DNA of 64,000 nt from Chloroflexota bacterium (GTDB lineage Bacteria > Chloroflexota > Anaerolineae > Aggregatilineales > Phototrophicaceae), in the NCBI GenBank assembly GCA_028875185.1, contig JAPPFH010000068.1, positions 1 to 64,000 on the forward strand, written 5' to 3'. The position numbers were made by a program, and so were the translations under genes. The notes under the pieces are model-generated. The model had not been told where the DNA came from. It worked only from the letters and a program-made list of their open reading frames with translations, and ran no database searches. The stretch's first letter is position 1. Each line of letters begins with the position of its first letter. Below, in pieces: positions 9,825 through 19,083 of the stretch.

Positions 9825-10172
9825 ATGGCTGAATGGAACGATGTTGTGGTGAAGGCTCAAATAAGCGCGACGGCCGTTGCGTCACCGAGTTATCCGGATA
9901 CATTGAGCGGCGATTTGGCGGTTTAGCCATTCAATCTGGGTGCGCCAAAGACTCAATACGCGGCGGTTGAAGGCACGTAAAAGGGAATCGCCAAGCAGCG
10001 CAATTTGAAGCGGAAGATGTCGCAGGCGATCACGATCAGCGTTTTGGACGATATGGCATCGAAGAAGTACGTGGGGGCGAATTAGCAGTATTTCTATGTG
10101 CAGGTGCAGACCTATGATGACGATGGCGCGACGTTGCTAAATACGGACAAGGGCACCTTGGATGAATGCTGA
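9825..10172 (+). pseudogene. Remnant reading frame interrupted by three stops
   Basis: From ATG 9825 one frame runs 115 codons to a TGA at 10170-10172, interrupted by TAG (9924), TAA (9978) and TAG (10083). Between stops the translation looks protein-like, for example KMSQAITISVLDDMASKKY and YFYVQVQTYDDDGATLL, with no frameshift needed. It starts two bases after the lipoprotein stop and overlaps the next gene by 11 bases. The original function is not recognisable. Decay is the simplest reading. Confidence 0.55.
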
Positions 10173-11034
10173 TCTGACTTTCAACGCCTTAGATGTAGAA
10201 ACTGCAAACTCCGACCGCGCGAGTATATGTCAGATAGGCGTTGTTCAAGTCCAAGGAGGGATAATACGGGATCAGTGGTCAACCCTAATCAACCCAAGAG
10301 AATGGTTCGATCCATGGAACGTTGAAATCCACGGAATTGATGAGGACGCTGTCAAAGACAGCCCTACTTTCCCGGAAATTTCTGACGCGCTTGCTTCTCG
10401 CTTGGATGGTTCAGTCGTGGTGTCGCACACTTCGTTTGACCGTGTCGCGCTTGAACGGGCGACAACGAAGCATGGTGTTAACCCTTTGCGAGTCACGTGG
10501 CTCGATAGTGCCATAATCGTCCGGCGCGCATGGCCGGATCGTTACGGACGGCGCGGCTACGGTCTCCGAAACGTAGCAAATGACTTAGGCATCTCGTTTC
10601 AGCATCATGACGCCTTGGAGGATGCTCGAGCGGCCGCGGAAATAGTAGTTCGCGCATGCGCGGATACCGGAGCAGAAATCGCATTTTGGCTTGATGAGGT
10701 AACGCGCCGACGCCGGGTCCGAGGCGATAAGCCGAAGCGTGTCGGAAAGGACGGCGGAGCCCTCAATGGAGAGACGATTGTATTTACTGGAGCGTTAAGT
10801 GTATCGCGGCGGGAAGTAGCCGATCTTGCAGCGGCAGCGGGAAGTAACGTGGCCAGCGGAGTCTCTGGGAAAACCACGATTCTTGTTGTCGGACTACAGG
10901 ACATGACTCGACTCAACGGCTACAAGAAGAGCAGCAAGCAGCGTAAGGCTGAAGACCTGATTGTGAATGGAGCGGACATTCAAATCATTTCCGAAAGTGA
11001 CTTTTTCGAGTTGGTCGCAGCGGAGAAGCCATGA
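10162..11034 (+). CDS. DEDDh 3'-5' exonuclease fused to a BRCT domain
   Basis: 290 residues. The N-terminal exonuclease domain (about 1-165) resembles the DNA polymerase III epsilon subunit: D11/E13 in ALDVETAN, D93 in SHTSFDR, and H149/D154 in HHDALEDA. A BRCT domain follows (about 205-285: IVFTGALSVSRREV, SGKTTILVVG), as in NAD-dependent ligases and RFC1. It probably trims DNA 3' ends in repair, with BRCT giving DNA-end or partner binding. Its start lies within the tail of a decayed frame. Codon choice seems less GC-rich than the flanks, a hint of transfer. Confidence 0.85.
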   Translation: MNADLTFNALDVETANSDRASICQIGVVQVQGGIIRDQWSTLINPREWFDPWNVEIHGIDEDAVKDSPTFPEISDALASRLDGSVVVSHTSFDRVALERATTKHGVNPLRVTWLDSAIIVRRAWPDRYGRRGYGLRNVANDLGISFQHHDALEDARAAAEIVVRACADTGAEIAFWLDEVTRRRRVRGDKPKRVGKDGGALNGETIVFTGALSVSRREVADLAAAAGSNVASGVSGKTTILVVGLQDMTRLNGYKKSSKQRKAEDLIVNGADIQIISESDFFELVAAEKP

Positions 11035-11140
11035 TGTAGCAGGCGCAGGATCGAATTATTGGATCGGATTTGCCAGCCAACGAAAGAAGAGATGAGCGAC
11101 GATTGAAGCGTGATAACTGTTAGATTGGAACACTGACAAT

Positions 11141-12775
11141 ATGAAAGTTGCCGACGCCATTGCCAAAGTTCTGAAGGCTGAAGGGGTAGAGATCTTATTC
11201 GCCTACCCAGTCAACCCGCTTATTGAAGCGGCGGCGAAACTGGACATCCGCACGATCATCGTTCGGCAAGAACGTATCGGTCTGCACATGGCTGATGCGT
11301 TGAGCCGGCTGACTTCCGGCGAGAAGATCGGCGTGTTCTGCATGCAAAGCGGACCCGGATCCGAAAATGCTTTCGGCGGCGTCGCCCAAGCCTACGGCGA
11401 TTCGGCGCCCATCTTGGTATTGCCGGCGGGTTATCCGCGGAGCATCAACCAAATCCAGCCGAATTTCAGTTCCGCCTTGAACTTTCGCCATGTGACGAAA
11501 TCTTGCGAACAGGTCACTGTGCCGGAAGCTGTTCCCGAAGCGATGCGCCGCGCCTTTACCCAAGTCCGCAATGGGAGACCGCGCCCGGTGCTGGTGGAAA
11601 TCCCTTCCGATCTCTATGCCGAGGAGATTCCCGACTCCTTTGATCCGACGCCGGCGCCTACCCTGCGCTACCGTCCGGATAACGCGTCGATTGACCAGGT
11701 TGCCGAGGCGCTGCTCGCCGCCGAGCGCCCCCTTATCTACGCCGGGCAGGGCGTGCATTACGCCAGAGCTTGGGCGTCGCTGCGAGAATTGGCCGAGTTG
11801 CTCGGCGCGCCGGTGACGACAAGCTTGGGCGGCAAAAGCGCCTTCCCGGAAGATCATCCCCTGGCGCTGGGTTCCGGCGGACGGTCGATTCCGAAACCGG
11901 TGCATCATTTCCTGCAGAATGCGGATTTGATTTTCGGCATCGGCTGCAGCTTCACGCGAACCGCCTTCGGCGTCAAGATCCCCGCCGGCAAACGCGTCAT
12001 CCACGCGACTTTGGATCCAGCGGATATCAATAAAGATGTTCCCGTTGAGACTGCGCTCGTAGGCGATGCCGGTCTGATTTTGGACGCGCTCGTGGATGCC
12101 ATCCGCGAGCGATCCAAGGGCGCATCCGACGAGCGCCTTGCCGCTGTTGCGAGCGAAATCGCCGCGGTCAAAGTGGAATGGCTTGCAGAGTGGGCGCCAA
12201 AACTGACTTCCGACGATACGCCGCTTTCGCCCTATCGCGTCATTTGGGATTTGCTGCATACGGTCGATGTATCGAATACGATCATTACTCACGATGCCGG
12301 CAGCCCGCGTGATCAATTGTCGCCATTTTGGCAGTCGGTCGCCCCACTGACCTATATCGGTTGGGGCAAGACGACTCAGCTCGGTTATGGTCTCGGGCTG
12401 GCGATGGGCGCCAAACTGGCCAAGCCAGACGCGCTCTGTGTGAACGTCTGGGGCGATGCGGCAATCGGTTTCACGGGCATGGATTTCGAAACGGCTGCGC
12501 GCGAGCGAATCCCGATTCTGTCGGTGCTTTTCAATAACTTCTCGATGGCGATAGAGATTCCGATCATGCCCGTTTCCACCGAGAAATTCCGCAGCACCGA
12601 TATCTCCGGGCACTACGCCGACATGGCAAAGGCTTTTGGCGGCTATGGCGAGCGCATCGAATCGCCCGATCAGATTATCCCGGCGATAAAGCGCGGCATC
12701 CAAAAGACGGAGGAAGGCATTCCCGCCCTGCTTGAATTTATCACGGCGAAAGAAACGCGGATTTCGTCCTTCTAG
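11141..12775 (+). CDS. Thiamine-diphosphate enzyme, acetolactate synthase-like
   Basis: 544 residues with the three-domain ThDP decarboxylase layout: an N-terminal Pyr domain with the catalytic Glu44 (VRQERIGLHM), a central domain (about 185-325), and a C-terminal PP domain where GDAAIGF leads to NNF, the cofactor-binding GD...NN motif. It lacks the features needed to call it IlvB, and no small subunit is adjacent. It is likely a 2-oxoacid decarboxylase, carboligase or oxalyl-CoA decarboxylase-like enzyme. Cytosolic. Confidence 0.82.
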   Translation: MKVADAIAKVLKAEGVEILFAYPVNPLIEAAAKLDIRTIIVRQERIGLHMADALSRLTSGEKIGVFCMQSGPGSENAFGGVAQAYGDSAPILVLPAGYPRSINQIQPNFSSALNFRHVTKSCEQVTVPEAVPEAMRRAFTQVRNGRPRPVLVEIPSDLYAEEIPDSFDPTPAPTLRYRPDNASIDQVAEALLAAERPLIYAGQGVHYARAWASLRELAELLGAPVTTSLGGKSAFPEDHPLALGSGGRSIPKPVHHFLQNADLIFGIGCSFTRTAFGVKIPAGKRVIHATLDPADINKDVPVETALVGDAGLILDALVDAIRERSKGASDERLAAVASEIAAVKVEWLAEWAPKLTSDDTPLSPYRVIWDLLHTVDVSNTIITHDAGSPRDQLSPFWQSVAPLTYIGWGKTTQLGYGLGLAMGAKLAKPDALCVNVWGDAAIGFTGMDFETAARERIPILSVLFNNFSMAIEIPIMPVSTEKFRSTDISGHYADMAKAFGGYGERIESPDQIIPAIKRGIQKTEEGIPALLEFITAKETRISSF

Positions 12776-12803
12776 TTGCATTGCATAGGCGAAGGGAAAT
12801 ATC

Positions 12804-14006
12804 ATGATTTCACGTAGAACGGCGACCACCCTCAACCTAACGATTTTGCTGATCCTGGGCGGCTTGTTCCTGGCGGCAGCCCGCGAATCTTCGCCCAGAC
12901 CGAGCCCGCCCGGCGCATTTATCCTCGAAGGCGCGAACAGCGGCATGCCTGACAGCACACGCGTCGTGCCGGTATACAATGCGCCGCCCAGCGGCAATTG
13001 GGTGATCCACTACGATCCCAATACACCACTGAGCGAGAAGTGGGAATACGTCCATCGCATCGGCGGGACGATCGTCGAGCGGATTGAGGCGCTTGAAATC
13101 TGGGTGGTCGATGTGCCGGACGCATTCGGCAGCGATGACTTCACCTTCGATAGCGATGTCGAGCTGGTTGAGCAGGACTTCGTCGTCAGCGTCGCCTTTG
13201 ACATCCCACCCAACGACCCAGACTACGAGCGGCAATGGGCGCTGCAGCATATTGAAGCCGAGACCGCCTGGAAGGAAATGGGCGAACTTTCCGATATCAC
13301 GGTCGCAGTCATCGACACCGGCGTTTGCATGAGCCACGAGGACATGGTGGGCCGCGTCCTCGATAACGGCTATGACTTCGTTGATAACGACGATGACCCG
13401 GAAGATGAAATGGGGCACGGCTGCTCGGTCGCTGGCATCATCGCCGCCAATATCGATAACGGCATCGGCATCGCCGGTTTCGCGCCCAATAGCTCGATTC
13501 TACCGGTGCGCGTGCTCGGCAAAAACGGCAGCGGCTCGATGGCTGATGTCGCCGCCGGCATCGTCTACGCCGCCGATAATGGCGCCGATATCATTAACCT
13601 CTCGCTCGGCAGCATGGTCGGCTCCCAAGTGACCGAAGACGCCGTGAATCACGCCATCGGCAAAGGCGTCACCGTCATCGCCTCGGCCGGCAACAGCGGC
13701 GGCGCCTTGCCTGGCTTCCCCGCGCGTTACGAGAACGTGGTCGCTGTCGGCGCGATTGATCCGAATGGCGAGCGCAGCAGCTTCAGCAACAAGGGCGGTG
13801 ATATCTGGGCGCCGGGTCGCGATGTTCATACTATCTATCTCGACAATGGTTATAAGGCGCTCAACGGCACCAGCTTTTCGGCGCCTTACGTGGCGGCGAT
13901 GGCGGCAGTGCTGGAAGGCATGGGGCAGGCACTTCACCTCGATGGCGGGGATATGACCTGGACCTGTATGCGCGAAGGCGCTTGCGAGCGTGTGCCCGGC
14001 AACTAA
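12804..14006 (+). CDS. Secreted subtilisin-like serine protease (S8)
   Basis: 400 residues: an N-terminal hydrophobic signal segment (about 8-25), a prodomain-like region, then the S8 catalytic domain with Asp171 (VIDTG), His205 (GHGCSVAG) and Ser357 (GTSFSAPYVAA). It is an extracellular or surface-bound endopeptidase. The active-site His is followed by GCSVAG in place of the common GTHVAG. It ends soon after the catalytic Ser, without C-terminal repeats. Downstream is a repeat cluster. Confidence 0.92.
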   Translation: MISRRTATTLNLTILLILGGLFLAAARESSPRPSPPGAFILEGANSGMPDSTRVVPVYNAPPSGNWVIHYDPNTPLSEKWEYVHRIGGTIVERIEALEIWVVDVPDAFGSDDFTFDSDVELVEQDFVVSVAFDIPPNDPDYERQWALQHIEAETAWKEMGELSDITVAVIDTGVCMSHEDMVGRVLDNGYDFVDNDDDPEDEMGHGCSVAGIIAANIDNGIGIAGFAPNSSILPVRVLGKNGSGSMADVAAGIVYAADNGADIINLSLGSMVGSQVTEDAVNHAIGKGVTVIASAGNSGGALPGFPARYENVVAVGAIDPNGERSSFSNKGGDIWAPGRDVHTIYLDNGYKALNGTSFSAPYVAAMAAVLEGMGQALHLDGGDMTWTCMREGACERVPGN

Positions 14007-14054
14007 AGCCGCGCCCATCCCCGAAGGTCTACGTCTGCGTGACCCAGCCCCTTC

Positions 14055-14310
14055 CTCATTTTGTGGGAGGACAGGACAGTTTTCATTCGATTGGCTATGG
14101 ATACTTCGATATGCCAATCACAAGCAACTCCAAGTGCGAAAACTGTAGGGGCGACTCGGTGAGTCGCCCGACGGAGCGCAAAAGATGTAGGGGCGACTGA
14201 ACCGCAGTGTCTACGCGCGGCACTGGGTCGCCCGAAATATCCCAAGAAAACAAGTCGTTTGCGACGAAATTCTGCCTGCTGCAAACCTGTCCTGTCGTCA
14301 GCTCATTTTG
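14055..14310. mobile_element. Family A MITE-like element with 9-bp target duplication
   Basis: The element spans 14064-14301. Its right end is CTGTCCTGTCGTCAG (14287-14301) and its left end has the inverse GGACAGGACAG (14069-14079). CTCATTTTG flanks it at 14055-14063 and 14302-14310, a target-site duplication within family B sequence. Inside are two family C hairpins (from about 14144 and 14186). It encodes no protein and fills the space between the protease and sigma factor genes. Confidence 0.75.
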
Positions 14311-14962
14311 GGGGAGGGGTTTGGGGTGGGGGAATCCGCCGCCGCTGTCTAATGTACACCGGCTGCAATTGCTTCGGTGGCTGCGGCTCGCCATATATTG
14401 AACGGTCGAAGGTCTCGCTGAAGCCGCTAAACATACTGCGCAGCTGCTCACGCGCGTATTGCAAGCGCTTCTTGACCGTCGCCAGCGGGATATTCAGCCG
14501 CTCGGAAATCTCCCGCTGTGATTCGCCGCGCAGGTAAAAATCACGCGTGACCTCGCGGGCGGCTTCGGGCAAGGCGCCAACCGCGATTCGAACCCGTTGA
14601 CGCGATTCCTTGGCTTCCCATTGCGCTTCCGGCGTCGGCGCCGTTGAAGCGAGATGATCCTGCTGATCGACCGACTCGATTGGCGCTCCCTGCCGCCGCA
14701 TGAGGCGATCGGTATGCGTCAAGGCGATCCGCTTGAGCCAAGCGGGGAACGCGCCGACATCATTCAATTGCGTAATTCGTTTGTAGGCGGTGAGGAAGGC
14801 TTCCTGCGCCGCGTCTTCAGCCAACTGCGAATCGCTTAGGCGGCTGAACGCCACGCTGTAGACCATGCCCTCGAAATCCCGCACCAAATGGTCGAAGGCA
14901 TCGTTGCGCTCCGCCGCGTCCTTCGATTGCGCCTTCCGAACCCAGTCCTTATACGTCCGCAT
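14303..14962 (-). CDS. ECF-type RNA polymerase sigma factor
   Basis: 219 residues. The sigma-70 region 2 is visible (FDHLVRDFEGMVYSVAF, EDAAQEAFLTAYKRI, about 20-80) and region 4 with its helix-turn-helix (REISERLNIPLATVKKRLQYAREQL, about 145-180). Lacking regions 1 and 3, it belongs to the extracytoplasmic-function class that recruits polymerase to stress or envelope promoters. No anti-sigma gene is adjacent. The last dozen residues (RRRIPPPQTPPPK) are encoded by family B repeat DNA, so the natural C-terminus has been replaced or extended. Confidence 0.9.
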   Translation of the reverse strand: MRTYKDWVRKAQSKDAAERNDAFDHLVRDFEGMVYSVAFSRLSDSQLAEDAAQEAFLTAYKRITQLNDVGAFPAWLKRIALTHTDRLMRRQGAPIESVDQQDHLASTAPTPEAQWEAKESRQRVRIAVGALPEAAREVTRDFYLRGESQREISERLNIPLATVKKRLQYAREQLRSMFSGFSETFDRSIYGEPQPPKQLQPVYIRQRRRIPPPQTPPPK

Positions 14963-15133
14963 TCGTCCTCAGCGCTCCCTGCCACTCCACGCGTCTACTC
15001 GCACACATTCCAGTATACAGCGCGCATTATCGCGTACCTCAAGAATCATTGTCAATACAGGCGGTTGATTGCCTGCCATCAGCCTACCGGACCATTTGCT
15101 GACCCAGCGGCTGATACGAAACGCGCGGCGGAT

Positions 15134-16186
15134 TTAGCGCGCGCGCCGCCATAAGCCAATGCCCGCCCCGCCTAGCGCGCCCAGTTGAAGCAGTATCGCC
15201 AAGCCCAATACGATGAGCTGCCCGGCGGGTGTGGCGGCGCTGCTCTCTTCCATGATGCTCAGCTGCTGCGGCGGTTCGGGCTCAATTGGGGCGATGCGGA
15301 TTTCGAATGCGGATCGCGTTGCGCTCGCGGCCGTCGTTGGCGCGGGTGAAGGAATGGCGGTCGCGGCTTGCGTTAAGGTGGCCGCGGCGGCGCCTCCCTC
15401 AGTGGCGGCCGCTGTTGGCGCGGCAGTGGCGGTGACTGCTGCTGAAGTTATGGTCGGCGCTGGCGTAAACGTGCCATCCTGCGGCGGCACCAGAATGACG
15501 CTGCCCGGCTGCATATTGAGACGATCGGCCTCGCTCATGCCGTTGATCTCCAGTAGATACGGGTATTCGTCCCAAGTATATCCATAGATCAAAAGAATAT
15601 GTCCGATGGTCTGCCCTGGCTGAACCTCATGCTTGATATTGCCGAATTCGTCCAGGCCCAGCACGAATGACGGCTGCCCGCCCGCCGATCGGCCTCCGCT
15701 GCTTACCGTTCTCGCGCTTGATTCCAGCCGCCGGCCCGTCGAATTGCCGAAGAGCAGCACGAAGGTCTTTCCGCGGGCGCCGCTGGCGCTGCCAATGCCG
15801 ATTCGGTCGTAATAGGGGCTGACCAAGCCGGCGTAATGCGTCGGCGAATTCAGCCACCACTCCCAAGCCGTGATGGCGCTGGCGCCGCGATATATATTTT
15901 CGCTGACCCAATTGCTGGGGAATCCGGCATTGACCGCGCGCGTCCGTGGTCCGCTGCCGTCATGCTGCTGATGAGAGATTTCGCCGGTAGTCGCCATCCA
16001 TTGCGCGTGATTATTGGCGGCAGCGGTCAGTGACGCGTGCAGCGCATAGGCGGGCAGCCCTTGGGCGGCGCGCAGGTTGTTGATGCGCGGCAGCAGCGCG
16101 CTCGCGGCGTCTTGCGCGGCAGCGTACCCAGCCAAGCCAATCAGGAGGCCAATCAGCGCCAATATTCTGCTCATCGTATTCTTCAT
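15134..16186 (-). CDS. Secreted CAP-domain protein with LysM and C-terminal membrane anchor
   Basis: 350 residues from ATG 16186. A signal peptide (ILALIGLLIGLAGYAAA) precedes a CAP/SCP domain (INNLRAAQGLP, NNHAQWMATTG, SENIYRG, WWLNSPTHYAGL; about 30-150). A LysM-like segment (VQPGQTIGHILLIYGYTWDEYPYLLEING) gives peptidoglycan or chitin affinity. A Thr/Ala-rich stalk and a C-terminal membrane helix with basic tail (LWRRAR) follow. It is probably displayed on the surface. The activity of bacterial CAP domains is not settled. A second start at 16174 is possible. Confidence 0.85.
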   Translation of the reverse strand: MKNTMSRILALIGLLIGLAGYAAAQDAASALLPRINNLRAAQGLPAYALHASLTAAANNHAQWMATTGEISHQQHDGSGPRTRAVNAGFPSNWVSENIYRGASAITAWEWWLNSPTHYAGLVSPYYDRIGIGSASGARGKTFVLLFGNSTGRRLESSARTVSSGGRSAGGQPSFVLGLDEFGNIKHEVQPGQTIGHILLIYGYTWDEYPYLLEINGMSEADRLNMQPGSVILVPPQDGTFTPAPTITSAAVTATAAPTAAATEGGAAAATLTQAATAIPSPAPTTAASATRSAFEIRIAPIEPEPPQQLSIMEESSAATPAGQLIVLGLAILLQLGALGGAGIGLWRRAR

Positions 16187-16445
16187 TTTAACGCCGAAAA
16201 TCGCCTTTTCATCTGACGATTGCCCACTGCCAGCAGTTTGGTGGCGGGACAGGCGATGCACGAAACGCCCGTACAAATGGCGTCATCGCCGCTGAGCTTC
16301 GCTGCCCACCCACCGCCCGCCAACACATGCTATGCGGGCTGCCCACTGCCGCGCGCAGACACTGTGGGTCGGTCGCCCGCCGCTGAATCTGGTCGCGCGG
16401 ATGAGCCGGTGGCTCGCTCCTGCAGTTCAGGCCATAGCGAAGGGT
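16187..16445. other. Intergenic stretch without a convincing gene
   Basis: Between the CAP gene start and a family B element. It contains a shuffled repeat fragment near 16348-16400 (GCAGACACTGTGGGTCGGT, then CGCCCGCC) related to family C. No ORF with recognisable content was found. Confidence 0.5.
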
Positions 16446-16614
16446 GTGGTGAATTTCATTGATAGCGCGACAAACCCCCATCCCCCGGCCCCTTGCCCCC
16501 ACAAGGAGGGAAGGGGAGTTTTTCAAGGAATTACGGGCATTTGAAGTCCCTCCCTCATTTTGGGGGAGGGATTTAGGGTGGGGGAAGCGAGGGATATATC
16601 AACACATTCACCAC
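16446..16614. mobile_element. Family B element, complete uninterrupted copy
   Basis: 169 bp bounded by inverted GTGGTGAAT (16446-16454) and ATTCACCAC (16606-16614). The core is strongly strand-biased: a C-rich left arm (CCCCCATCCCCCGGCCCC) and a G-rich right arm (TGGGGGAGGG...GGGTGGGGG), which can pair. A second copy with the same ends lies at 58201-58551. It encodes no protein, so it is MITE-like. Confidence 0.75.
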
Positions 16615-16696
16615 GCCATAGCGAACTTGGGATTCGCGGCTTTGGCGCGCCCTTGCTACAATGGACGCGAGATCCAGCACAGCATCCGGAGGCGCG

Positions 16697-17548
16697 ATGA
16701 GCGTCTTCTACATCGATGGCGAATACATGGAGGCGGCGGAGGCGCGCGTCCCGGCGACCGATCTGGCGATTCTGCGTGGTTTCGGCGTCTTTGACGCCCT
16801 GCGCACCTACGGCGGCTTTCCTTTTCAACTGGGCGCGCATTTGCGGCGGCTAATGCGGTCAGCCGCGTTAATTGATCTCGCTTGTCCCTGGGATATCGAA
16901 GAACTCGGCGACATCGTTCTGGAGGCGGTCAAGCGCAACGGCTTTCCCGAATCCAATATCCGCATCATCGTGACTGGCGGGGAAGGCGAGCGCAGCTTCC
17001 TGCCCCTGGGCGATTCCCGCCTGCTGGTGATGGTGACGCCTTGCGAAGCGCCGCCCGCCTCCTGGTATGAAGACGGCGTCCACCTGGCGACGACCGAACT
17101 GCATCGCCACTTACCCGAAGCCAAAACCATAAATTACATCCCGGCAATCATGGCGCAGCGCGCAGCCATCCAGCGCGATCCCAAAGCCATTGAGGCAATC
17201 TATATCTCCGAAGGCATCGTTAGCGAAGGCACGCGCAGCAACACATTCATCTTCAAGAAAGATCGCTGGATCACGCCCAAAGACGGGCTGCTGCTCGGCA
17301 TCACCCGCGCGGAGGCGATCAAGCTGTTGGAGGCTGAGGGTGTACTGGAATTGCGCGACATAACGCTGGATGAATATCGCGCCGCTGATGAAATCATCCT
17401 CACATCGAGCACCAAAGAAATTGTGCCGGTGGTAAGAGTAGACGATGCGACAATTGGCGCTGGCCTGCCCGGCGAAATGACGCGGCGTCTGATGCGCCAA
17501 TGGCGGGCGATGACCGAGGCTTATGCCGCCGCCGGCATCGTCTTATAG
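16697..17548 (+). CDS. Class IV aminotransferase (BCAT/4-amino-4-deoxychorismate lyase fold)
   Basis: 283 residues from ATG 16697, with GGAGG at 16688-16692. It contains the PLP-Lys segment ETKTINYIPAIMAQ-like (here EAKTINYIPAI, about residues 142-152) and SEGTRSNTFIFK, typical of branched-chain or D-amino-acid aminotransferases. It should move amino groups between an amino acid and 2-oxoglutarate; the substrate is uncertain. Cytosolic. It stands alone, preceded by a family B element. Confidence 0.87.
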   Translation: MSVFYIDGEYMEAAEARVPATDLAILRGFGVFDALRTYGGFPFQLGAHLRRLMRSAALIDLACPWDIEELGDIVLEAVKRNGFPESNIRIIVTGGEGERSFLPLGDSRLLVMVTPCEAPPASWYEDGVHLATTELHRHLPEAKTINYIPAIMAQRAAIQRDPKAIEAIYISEGIVSEGTRSNTFIFKKDRWITPKDGLLLGITRAEAIKLLEAEGVLELRDITLDEYRAADEIILTSSTKEIVPVVRVDDATIGAGLPGEMTRRLMRQWRAMTEAYAAAGIVL

Positions 17549-17590
17549 GGCTCGTCCGGCGATAGACGATTTATCTGCAATCTAAGCTAA

Positions 17591-17653
17591 CCCCCTTCGG
17601 TCCCCCAAAGCCAACTGACGACAGGACAGGGAGGGGTTTGGGTTGGGGGTGTG
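17591..17653. repeat. Family B remnant carrying a solitary family A end
   Basis: C-rich and G-rich B arms flank one family A terminal sequence, CTGACGACAGGACAG (17615-17629), with no partner end. This could be a deletion product of an A insertion or a one-ended event. Confidence 0.6.
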
Positions 17654-17720
17654 CGGGCAATTTGCTTTATGAGTATCCTGACTTGCCACTGTATCGGGCA
17701 AACCATGTAGACGCGCCCCG

Positions 17721-19061
17721 CTAGCTTGCCCGAAAGCGCGCCCCCGTCTTCGCGCGCGCTTCATCAAGCGATACGCCCGGCATCAACTCGACCAAGCGCA
17801 TGCCCTCGCTGTCAAATGCGAAGACCGCCAACTCGGTGATTGCCAGGTCGACCGCGGATACAGCCGTCAGCGGCAGGCTGCATTGCTTTACCAGCTTCGC
17901 GCCGCCATCGCGATTGCAATGCGTCATCGTGATAATCAACCGGCGCGCGCCGCTGGCCAGGTCCATTGCGCCGCCTACGCCCAGCAGCGGCTTTCCCGGG
18001 ACCGCCCAATTCGCCAGATTGCCGCGCTCATCCACTTGCAGCGCGCCCATTATCGCCACATCAATATGGCCGCCGCGGATCATGGCGAAGGAATCGGCGC
18101 TGTCGAAATAGCTGCTGCCGGGCAGGGCGGTCACCGGCGCTTTGCCGGCGTTGACCGGATAAACCAGCGCGCCGCCTTCCTCCGGCGCCGGCCCCACGCC
18201 TAACATGCCGTTTTCCGTGTGCAGAATGATGCCGTCTTCGCTTGTTATCAGATCGGCGACCAGCGTCGGGATGCCGATGCCGAGATTGACGACATCACCC
18301 GCTTTCAGCTCGGCCAAGGCGCGGCGGGCGATGCGCATCCGCTTTTCATCGACTTTGCCACGCAGCGTACGCACATCGCCAGATGTGCCGAGCTCTTGCA
18401 GCGTCGTCTTGGCTTCCACCAGATAATCGACATAATTGCCGGTCGTGTGGATGTGATCCGGGTCAAGCGCGCCAACCGGCACGATTTCTTCGGCTTCGGC
18501 GATCACTAGATCAGCCGCTGTCGCCATCGCTTTGTTGAAGTTCCGCTCTGTCATGTGATACACCAGGTTGCCGACGGCATCGGCGCGGCGGGCGCGTATC
18601 AAAGCCACATCGGCGCGCAGCCCCGCAACGAAGACCTGTTGCCTGCCGTTGAGCGTTTTAGTCTCGGTCCCTTCGGCGAGGACCGTGCCCGCGGCCGTCG
18701 GCGTATAGAAGCCGCCAATGCCGGCGCCGCCCGCCCGTATTGCCTCCGCCATCGAGCCCTGCGGCAGCAATTCGTAATCGATAGCGCCGCTGAGCGCTGC
18801 ATCGACCACTTCGCGATTGCTGGTGAAGTAAGAGCCGACCGCTTTTTTGATCTGCCCATTGCGCAGCAGCCGCCCACCGCCAAGACCGGGCTCGCCGATA
18901 TTATTGGCGATATAGGTCAGGTCGCGCGCATCGGTCTGTGCCAGCGCATGCAGCAGATGCACCGGCGAACCGGTCATGCCGAAGCCGCCGACCATCATCA
19001 CGGCGCCCGGCTTGACCAGGCGAGCCGCTTCTTCCGCCGACAATTGGGGTATCTGTTTCAT
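17721..19061 (-). CDS. Fused 3-oxoacid CoA-transferase (A and B subunits)
   Basis: 446 residues joining the two CoA-transferase subunits in one chain: the A half (about 1-225, with [10 protein letters not shown]) and the B half (about 235-446, with [14 protein letters not shown]). The catalytic Glu lies in HTENGMLG. It transfers CoA between succinyl- or acetyl-CoA and acetoacetate or 3-oxoadipate. The upstream thiolase on the same strand completes a two-step route for 3-oxoacids. Between them lies a 38-bp tandem repeat. Confidence 0.9.
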   Translation of the reverse strand: MKQIPQLSAEEAARLVKPGAVMMVGGFGMTGSPVHLLHALAQTDARDLTYIANNIGEPGLGGGRLLRNGQIKKAVGSYFTSNREVVDAALSGAIDYELLPQGSMAEAIRAGGAGIGGFYTPTAAGTVLAEGTETKTLNGRQQVFVAGLRADVALIRARRADAVGNLVYHMTERNFNKAMATAADLVIAEAEEIVPVGALDPDHIHTTGNYVDYLVEAKTTLQELGTSGDVRTLRGKVDEKRMRIARRALAELKAGDVVNLGIGIPTLVADLITSEDGIILHTENGMLGVGPAPEEGGALVYPVNAGKAPVTALPGSSYFDSADSFAMIRGGHIDVAIMGALQVDERGNLANWAVPGKPLLGVGGAMDLASGARRLIITMTHCNRDGGAKLVKQCSLPLTAVSAVDLAITELAVFAFDSEGMRLVELMPGVSLDEARAKTGARFRAS

Positions 19062-19083
19062 CGCATTCGAGCGGGCGAGTCAC

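Noticed and set aside
9825..10172. Stop-codon recoding in the frame with three stops
   Set aside because: Both TAG and TAA occur, no recoding signal is seen, and neighbouring genes use all stops normally.
11195..12997. 600-residue open frame on the minus strand
   Set aside because: It is the antisense of the ThDP enzyme; the plus frame has full family motifs and the minus frame none.
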